Both the position numbers and the translations under genes were made by a program. Positions 1-6,260 of a stretch of 6,260 nt of DNA are shown one piece after another (positions within the stretch are counted from its first letter, which is position 1; the number at the start of each line of letters is the position of its first letter). The notes beneath the pieces were generated by a model, which saw only the letters and a program-made list of their open reading frames with translations, did no database searches and was not told where the DNA came from. The stretch covers positions 1 through 6,260 of the forward strand of contig CAZUAY010000234.1 of the NCBI GenBank assembly GCA_964618405.1, given 5' to 3'. The DNA is from JBBQIY01 sp964618405. GTDB taxonomy: Bacteria > Verrucomicrobiota > Kiritimatiellia > RFP12 > UBA3636.

Positions 1-3000
1 ATCAAAGACATCGTGATTTCGGCTCCTGCTGCCGACGTCGTGCTTTTCAAGGATGAGGTTGACTACAGCCCTGGTTACCCCTCCCGTGACGACCCCGTTA
101 CCTTCAAGGTTTCCGTGACGAATGTGATTGCTGGTGCACCGGCCGCTAACATCTCGCCGAAGCTGGTCTGGAGACTCAACGAAGGCGCATGGACCCAGAC
201 CCCGATGCCCTTGCTGAGTGGCAACCGATACGAGGTGACGTTGCCGAAAATGAATCCCGGTAAATTTGAATATTATTATCGTGCAGATTTTACAGGCTAT
301 GCCTACACGGGTGAGTTGTACCCTGTATTAAAAAATCCTTCGGTTGAAAACGAATCCGCCTTCGCCATTTGGTTAGATGCGAGCAAAAAGATTGCTGAAA
401 CCAAAGGGCCTGCTTATTATCCTGACTTTGAAAATAGCCACCTCTACAACCTTGGGCTTGAGCCCCCACAGGCACTAAAGGGTGGATCGACGGCTCCAGA
501 GCCCTTTAGCTATCTTTCCTTCAACATTCGCCGTTTCCGATCAATGCATGATGCGCTAACGTTGGCACTCGTTCCGACGGATGGCACCAATCTGAACGTT
601 GAGCCCTCTTACACCATGGAGCAGGTTGGCGATTACACGTGGCAGTCCGTGCTTCATATCACGAACGCCATTGATATTGGTGCGAGTGTGCTCGGAACGT
701 ACCGCTACACGAATAACGCGGCGGCGTTCGAGCAATCGACGGTTGAATGGCTTGAAGACAACCAAGATGTCGGCGCGAGGAACCCACCGATGTCGGGGAA
801 CGCTGTGGATACTTCCGGAACTGATCCCATCCAGATCCAGATGAATTACAATGGCTTCATCATGTTCCGGTTCTGCACGACAAACGGTTACTACGAAGTG
901 CGTCGTGCGGCTTGGCAAGACTTCAATACTTGGCAGGCCAATAACACTGAATTTAGTCGTAGCTTTGGTTTGTTTCAAACGGTTACGTACGAAAGCGATC
1001 TCGTCGGTAAGTCTCCCACCGTGATGTCCAGCGCCCTGATACCCTCGTTTGAGGTTGGCACGACGGTTTCGCCGAGCATTTTAAACGCAACGTATTTTAA
1101 TGGATTGAGAGTCGACAAAGCGTGGCTGATTGAGGAGCGTACCAATAAGGTAATTGGTGCAAATTCTTACAAAAATCGTGCGATTAAGGTGGCGGCTTCG
1201 CCGACTTCTTATGGCATAGGATCGATCCAGACCACGTCTGCTTCGGCGACTCCTGGACGTGATACGCTTAGGATGCGCATCAGGGCATCGATGGATGATG
1301 AGCACGCCGCTGTATACAGGTATGGTGCGTTATTTCAGAACTATAAGGTTACAGCAAAGGCGAAGACGCTTTCGATGTCGGATGGTACGAACGCCTCGGT
1401 TTCCGTCTATGGTTATTATCTAGACAAGAACAACTATATTGAAGCGCGATTGACGCAGGAGCGGAGCACCATTAATTATTTAAGCTTAAAGTTGCTTCAG
1501 GCGAAAAATGGCGTTGTATCAACTTTGCAAAGCGTTAATTATACCTCAGGATATCCGACGCTTATGTCAGCTACGGAGTGGTTCTTAACCTTGACCGTGA
1601 CGACGGTGCCGTTAAGTGATGTCTCGGGTACCGCAACATTCCAATTGGGCACTTCCGCATCGCCCTCTGTTGCCACGTGTACGTCTGGGTTTAATGTGGA
1701 TTATCCCAACGCTTACATTGGCGGCACGATCGCCGTAAACTCCCGTGATGCGCAAACTCAGATTAAGGTCAGCATGACGACGGACGGAGGAGCGTCGCCA
1801 GCCGAATTTTCCGCTGTTGAGACTTCGTCTCAGTCTGCTTGGAATATGGGTGGGTTGATGGACGTGTCTGGGGCTCCACGATGGACGTTGGCTACTGGGC
1901 CGACGATGCTGACACGCGAAATTCCTGTCGTAAAGTACAGGGTGTCGGTGTTCCGAGATGGACTTGCGACCAATAACGTCATCGCCCCTGTTCCCTCTTC
2001 GGATTCCGATTGGGACACGGAGTGGGATCTCAATGGCAACGGGGATGAAGAGAAGTCCGTCAATACGTTTGTCTATCAGGAGGTTTCGATCCCGATGCAT
2101 CTTTGGGATAACGTCTTCATTCAAGTTGCACCGACGGGTTCGGATGGCTTCCTCGTTGTCGACGATCTGGACGTGAAAGCTTGGCGGGGCCTTACGCTCT
2201 ATGACCCAACGCTTTCACCGAATGATCCAGACGAAGAACTGGTTTGGAAAGCGACGTATGCTGTCGTCACGGACTACGACCGCGGCAATCTGGGCTATGA
2301 ACTCGCTCGCAGCCGAGCGGATCCCGAGGAAGTTCAGATGATTGTTTCTCCACTGCTCCTTGACGGTATCGGAGATATTCTTTTTAATTATTCCGTTACG
2401 AATGGAACGGTGTCGTTCTCTGTAGAAAGTCTTAGACAGAACGGCTCGGTTCACGAGCTGCTCTATACCAATACGGTAACGGCTACGCCGGGCACAAATA
2501 CCATCTTGAAGGCTTATGTAGCTGCACTTACGAATATCACGGGCCGTCTCCGCATCCGGATCAACAACGACGAAAGCTCGTCGGATGGCATTTTATTCGT
2601 TGATAACTTGAAGGCTACGAACTACCCGGATGTTGGCGATACGTCTTGGGAGGCGTACAACGCCCTCATCTCAACCTTTGATTTCAATACGAGTGTCAAG
2701 TTTGACGGTGCTGCGAATATTGATTTCCGAAGCGCTGCACTCAACAACTCCTACACGGCCGATACCCCCCTTGGCGTTGCGTATGATGAGCATAAACCTT
2801 ATTTGCAGTCGCCGAAGATCGAAACCGGTATTGGTGAAGTCAGCTTTTGGTACCGAGCCTATCCAGACCCACTTACGGGAAACCCTGGTAACCTATATTT
2901 GAAGGCTGCTAAGTATGTTGGCACTCCTGATGAAGAATGGATCACGCTCGGAAAGGACGATTTGAATGCCGACTCACCGCTGTATGCCCAGCAAGTAGAA

Positions 3001-4593
3001 AGCTTGGATGGTCTGACGAACATCACCTCGAGTGCATGGGCGTACTTCAGCGTTGAGTTCTTCAAGGCGGATTATAAGATATTCCGCATCTACAGCGACA
3101 TTACCCTGAACGACCGAGTTATGCTCGACAATATTCTCGTCACCGAGCCGGTTCGCACGTCTATCGAGATCGCTTCCGTGGAGCTTATTCCTGCGGTGCC
3201 CCTGTACACCGATAAAGTCGGTATCAGGGTTAACCTGACTAATCCGAGGATGAATCCAACGGTCACCAAAGTCAGTCTTCTCTACATGACTGGCACCAGC
3301 GTGTGGGGACGTGCCAACTGGACGTCCACAAACGAGGTTTCGCTTGTTCAAGATCCGGTCGACAAGTATCTCTTTACCGTAACAAACGCCATACCGAAGA
3401 AACCGATCGACACCATTGTGCAATACGCCGTCAGGGTCGACTACACGGGAACGTTCGCGTCGCCGGTTTTCTACGATGAGGAGTTTGTCAATCCGAGCTG
3501 GTATGAACCGATCGATTTGAATGAGCAGTTCGCCCCTGCGAGCAGAACCCCCTACTACTATGTCTTCTCGGTTGGAACCAACTGTGTATTCATCAATGAA
3601 TTCCTGCCTTTTGGTTCAGGTTTCTTCACCGGCTATGTTGGCTTAAGTGAGCAGTACGTCGAACTTATTGGTATTGAAAATGGAAATATTGAGAACTGGA
3701 GGCTTGAAACAATCAGGCCTGCAGCGAGTCAGCAAAAAGACGTGGCTATCTGGACGAACGTCCTCATGAGTGCAATCGACAGCAAAACGCAGTTCACGAC
3801 TAGGTTTGTGAGTGGCTCTTCGGAGCCCACAGACAAAGGATGGGGCTTCTATACCTTAGCGTGCGCAGGCGTTAGTGTGACGAATTCTCACTTCAATGCA
3901 AACAATCCAATTATTGTTGATCAAGAGCTGTACCCTGCGTCGTTATACACGCCTGGCTACACGGCCCCTGTCAACGAGAACAATATCATTGGACTGGCTG
4001 AGCCTGGTGCGCTTTCGTTGAAGAGAAGCATGGGTGCGTATGTTCAACGGATTGCTTGGGGGGCGCCTTCATCAATTCAAGCTCTTCTTGATCGAGGTTA
4101 TGAGCAGTTGCCCGTCAGAGGTGCATCGAGCACGTTGTACAGGAAGGTCTACACGTGGGCCGGCGATGGCAATCCGGAAGGAGAGTCGTTGGCTTGGGGG
4201 GTTCAGCTTCCCGCTCTCTATTCTCCAGGCTATTATAATACGTCTCAAGCTGAGCTTATTTGGACTCTTGATCCTGCTCCAGAAGAAGAGCCCGATGTTG
4301 ATCCTCCAGCCATTACGGTCTCGGTTAAATCAATTCAGCTTGCTCTCACTCAGGCGACGATTCAGTTCGCTGTTTCATCAACGAACAGCTTTGCCTTGAC
4401 TCCTGAAAGTGGGTTTGCGTGGACGATAGAGACCTCTGAAGATGTTTCCTTTACCACGCCACTATCGTATCCGATAAGTGGTGTCATCACAGCACCCGAC
4501 ACTGGAGCGGAAAGCCTTTATTCGGTTGACGTAGACTTAGATGAGCCCGTTTTACCGACTCTGTTCTACCGAGTCAAGGCGACTCATCCCTAG
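1..4593 (+). CDS. Giant multi-domain lamin-tail (LTD) protein, 5' end missing
   Basis: The frame is open from base 1, so the gene enters from the left. The GTG at 13 is probably internal, because no ribosome site or signal peptide accompanies it. At least 1530 residues are visible; numbering here takes the GTG as residue 1. Residues 1-108 form a beta domain containing FEYYYRADFTG (85-95). A region with WQDFNTW (301-307) follows, then a long beta-rich stretch. Three consecutive modules each end in a similar strand: DGFLVVDDLDV near 711, DGILFVDNLKA near 859, and NDRVMLDNILV near 1034. Residues 1051-1189 resemble the first domain and contain VQYAVRVDYTG (1136-1146). Residues 1190-1409 look like a lamin-tail domain: it opens with VFINEFLP, continues EQYVELIG and IENWRLE, and closes with SPGYYN. 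An acidic proline-rich linker (about 1420-1432) leads to a last beta domain ending LFYRVKATHP. Very few cysteines, many T/S/N residues and no membrane segment suggest an exported surface or secreted protein. That location is inferred, since the N-terminus is not seen. No catalytic motif is recognised, and no PEP-CTERM or LPXTG signal is visible at the C-terminus. Coding is certain; the domain names are pattern-based. Confidence 0.9.
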   Translation: MKDIVISAPAADVVLFKDEVDYSPGYPSRDDPVTFKVSVTNVIAGAPAANISPKLVWRLNEGAWTQTPMPLLSGNRYEVTLPKMNPGKFEYYYRADFTGYAYTGELYPVLKNPSVENESAFAIWLDASKKIAETKGPAYYPDFENSHLYNLGLEPPQALKGGSTAPEPFSYLSFNIRRFRSMHDALTLALVPTDGTNLNVEPSYTMEQVGDYTWQSVLHITNAIDIGASVLGTYRYTNNAAAFEQSTVEWLEDNQDVGARNPPMSGNAVDTSGTDPIQIQMNYNGFIMFRFCTTNGYYEVRRAAWQDFNTWQANNTEFSRSFGLFQTVTYESDLVGKSPTVMSSALIPSFEVGTTVSPSILNATYFNGLRVDKAWLIEERTNKVIGANSYKNRAIKVAASPTSYGIGSIQTTSASATPGRDTLRMRIRASMDDEHAAVYRYGALFQNYKVTAKAKTLSMSDGTNASVSVYGYYLDKNNYIEARLTQERSTINYLSLKLLQAKNGVVSTLQSVNYTSGYPTLMSATEWFLTLTVTTVPLSDVSGTATFQLGTSASPSVATCTSGFNVDYPNAYIGGTIAVNSRDAQTQIKVSMTTDGGASPAEFSAVETSSQSAWNMGGLMDVSGAPRWTLATGPTMLTREIPVVKYRVSVFRDGLATNNVIAPVPSSDSDWDTEWDLNGNGDEEKSVNTFVYQEVSIPMHLWDNVFIQVAPTGSDGFLVVDDLDVKAWRGLTLYDPTLSPNDPDEELVWKATYAVVTDYDRGNLGYELARSRADPEEVQMIVSPLLLDGIGDILFNYSVTNGTVSFSVESLRQNGSVHELLYTNTVTATPGTNTILKAYVAALTNITGRLRIRINNDESSSDGILFVDNLKATNYPDVGDTSWEAYNALISTFDFNTSVKFDGAANIDFRSAALNNSYTADTPLGVAYDEHKPYLQSPKIETGIGEVSFWYRAYPDPLTGNPGNLYLKAAKYVGTPDEEWITLGKDDLNADSPLYAQQVESLDGLTNITSSAWAYFSVEFFKADYKIFRIYSDITLNDRVMLDNILVTEPVRTSIEIASVELIPAVPLYTDKVGIRVNLTNPRMNPTVTKVSLLYMTGTSVWGRANWTSTNEVSLVQDPVDKYLFTVTNAIPKKPIDTIVQYAVRVDYTGTFASPVFYDEEFVNPSWYEPIDLNEQFAPASRTPYYYVFSVGTNCVFINEFLPFGSGFFTGYVGLSEQYVELIGIENGNIENWRLETIRPAASQQKDVAIWTNVLMSAIDSKTQFTTRFVSGSSEPTDKGWGFYTLACAGVSVTNSHFNANNPIIVDQELYPASLYTPGYTAPVNENNIIGLAEPGALSLKRSMGAYVQRIAWGAPSSIQALLDRGYEQLPVRGASSTLYRKVYTWAGDGNPEGESLAWGVQLPALYSPGYYNTSQAELIWTLDPAPEEEPDVDPPAITVSVKSIQLALTQATIQFAVSSTNSFALTPESGFAWTIETSEDVSFTTPLSYPISGVITAPDTGAESLYSVDVDLDEPVLPTLFYRVKATHP

Positions 4594-4614
4594 CGTCCTG
4601 TGCGCGAGTTGATT

Positions 4615-4658
4615 GGCGGGTACGATTTCTTCGAAGATCGTGCCCGCCTTAAATTTTC
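4615..4658 (+). terminator. Rho-independent terminator after the giant gene
   Basis: GGCGGGTACGAT (4615-4626) pairs with ATCGTGCCCGCC (4637-4648). This gives a 12-base-pair stem with a single G-T wobble and a 10-base loop, TTCTTCGAAG. The stem is followed by TTAAATTTTC, a T-rich tail interrupted by three As. The hairpin begins 22 bases after the TAG stop of the giant gene. The opposite strand has no T-rich tail beyond the stem, so the signal points rightward only. It also bears on the next gene: a longer reading frame starting at TTG 4613 would place its first codons inside this stem, which makes that start unlikely. Confidence 0.72.
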
Positions 4659-4678
4659 ATTCTCACGGTATTTCTGAT

Positions 4679-5074
4679 ATGAATCCCAAACTTGCCCGGT
4701 GGGAAGCTAAACTTGACTCTCTATTACACGCGATCGATATCAAGCTTGAGACGAAGTATGGTCAGAACTGGCCTTTGCATCCCGCGAGACCTCAAAGCGG
4801 AACCGCCGCGAATCCGCAATACGATGGCTTGTTCCGTTTGACTGCTTCTTTTTCGGCTGGCTATGGTTCTCGCCTTGGTGCTGGTTATATTCTTCGCATT
4901 GAGATCGTCACGCTTCATACAATTCCAGGAGATGAGCGGGAAGCAATCGAATCGATGGCGGTGCGGATGGTGCGGGCAGGTTTAAAAAAGACCTTCCCGA
5001 ATCGTCACTTATCCATTGAACGGGATGGCTCTGCTTACAAGATCTTCGGCGATCTTGATCTTGATCTTGATTAA
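4679..5074 (+). CDS. Conserved-looking small cytosolic protein, function unknown
   Basis: This is a 131-residue protein that I do not recognise by name. The frame is open further upstream to a TTG at 4613, but that extension would be encoded by the terminator hairpin, so the ATG at 4679 is chosen. No convincing Shine-Dalgarno sequence precedes it. Residues 3-27 look like an amphipathic helix (W8, L12, L15, L16, I19, L23, Y27). A proline-rich turn follows, WPLHPARP (31-38), then ANPQYDGLFR (44-53). A glycine/aromatic stretch, FSAGYGSRLGAGY (58-70), comes next, then a hydrophobic strand (70-82), a charged helix (84-104) and RDGSAYKIFGDL (115-126). There is no signal peptide or membrane segment, so it is probably cytosolic. 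The invariant-looking W, P, G and aromatic residues suggest a folded, conserved domain rather than a chance frame. The C-terminus is a D-L repeat made by a tandem hexamer. It lies downstream of a terminator and convergent with the KamA-type gene, so it is probably transcribed on its own, but no promoter could be identified. Confidence 0.8.
   Translation: MNPKLARWEAKLDSLLHAIDIKLETKYGQNWPLHPARPQSGTAANPQYDGLFRLTASFSAGYGSRLGAGYILRIEIVTLHTIPGDEREAIESMAVRMVRAGLKKTFPNRHLSIERDGSAYKIFGDLDLDLD
5051..5071 (+). repeat. GATCTT tandem hexamer at the 3' end of the small gene
   Basis: Three perfect head-to-tail copies of GATCTT (5051-5068) are followed by a partial copy, GAT. Another isolated GATCTT lies at 5041-5046, and CTTGAT recurs just past the stop at 5076-5081. 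In frame, the array encodes the terminal D-L-D-L-D-L-D. A six-base unit adds or removes two residues without changing frame, so slippage would only alter tail length. Confidence 0.75.
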
Positions 5075-5101
5075 ACTTGATTTTGTCAGTGCCTTAGCCG
5101 G

Positions 5102-6260
<1,159 letters not shown>

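Noticed and set aside
13..15. GTG as the start of the giant gene
   Set aside because: The frame is open to base 1, no ribosome site can be seen, and the following residues are not a signal peptide. They are already the strand of a beta domain.
556..978. Antisense open frame of 140 residues
   Set aside because: It lies wholly inside the giant gene on the other strand and is rich in R and H with no recognisable domain, so it is a shadow of the real frame.
2026..2052. EF-hand or dockerin calcium loop
   Set aside because: DLNGNGDEE has acidic/Asn residues at positions 1, 3 and 5, but position 12 is valine and there is no second loop or helix pattern.
1612..2124. Antisense open frame of 170 residues
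   Set aside because: It is fully overlapped by the giant gene, has an arginine-rich shadow composition, and shows no start context.
2974..3423. Antisense open frame of 149 residues
   Set aside because: It is opposite well-patterned beta-domain coding sequence and has no domain or start signal.
4034..4399. Same-strand alternative frame of 121 residues inside the lamin-tail region
   Set aside because: It overlaps the lamin-tail coding frame and has an unnatural composition, so it is treated as a frame shadow.
5075..5101. Bidirectional terminator between the two convergent genes
   Set aside because: The 27-base gap has no inverted repeat with a convincing stem, and only short CCTT/AAGG pairing is possible nearby.

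Overview
The window looks like a piece of a chromosome or contig from a Verrucomicrobiota-type bacterium, possibly an Opitutae-like lineage. This is inferred from style. A very large, low-cysteine secreted-type beta-sandwich protein with a lamin-tail domain, a small cytosolic protein with a glycine/aromatic core, and a short-form KamA enzyme together recall that phylum, but nothing in the window is phylogenetically decisive.

Layout: positions 1-4593 (+) hold the 3' part of a giant gene that enters from the left. Its product is a chain of beta-sandwich modules ending in a lamin-tail-like (LTD) domain, an acidic linker and a terminal beta domain. A stem-loop terminator follows at 4615-4658. Next is a small + strand gene (ATG at 4679, stop at 5072-5074) for an unrecognised 131-residue protein whose last residues are a D-L repeat from a tandem hexamer. 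After a 27-base gap with no clear hairpin, a convergent - strand gene runs from 5102 off the right edge. It encodes a radical-SAM lysine 2,3-aminomutase (KamA) homologue.

The most unusual part is the right edge. The conserved N-terminus of the KamA homologue continues upstream of the first ATG (6100) without a start codon. It runs in frame into a perfect 54-base (TTG)18 microsatellite, which reads as poly-asparagine on the coding strand. The window ends inside this repeat, so both the repeat length and the true start are unknown.

The three genes do not form an obvious pathway. The giant protein is predicted to be extracellular, the KamA homologue is a cytosolic enzyme transcribed convergently, and the small protein sits between them with its own start downstream of a terminator. 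No RNA genes, mobile elements, CRISPR arrays or attachment sites are visible.
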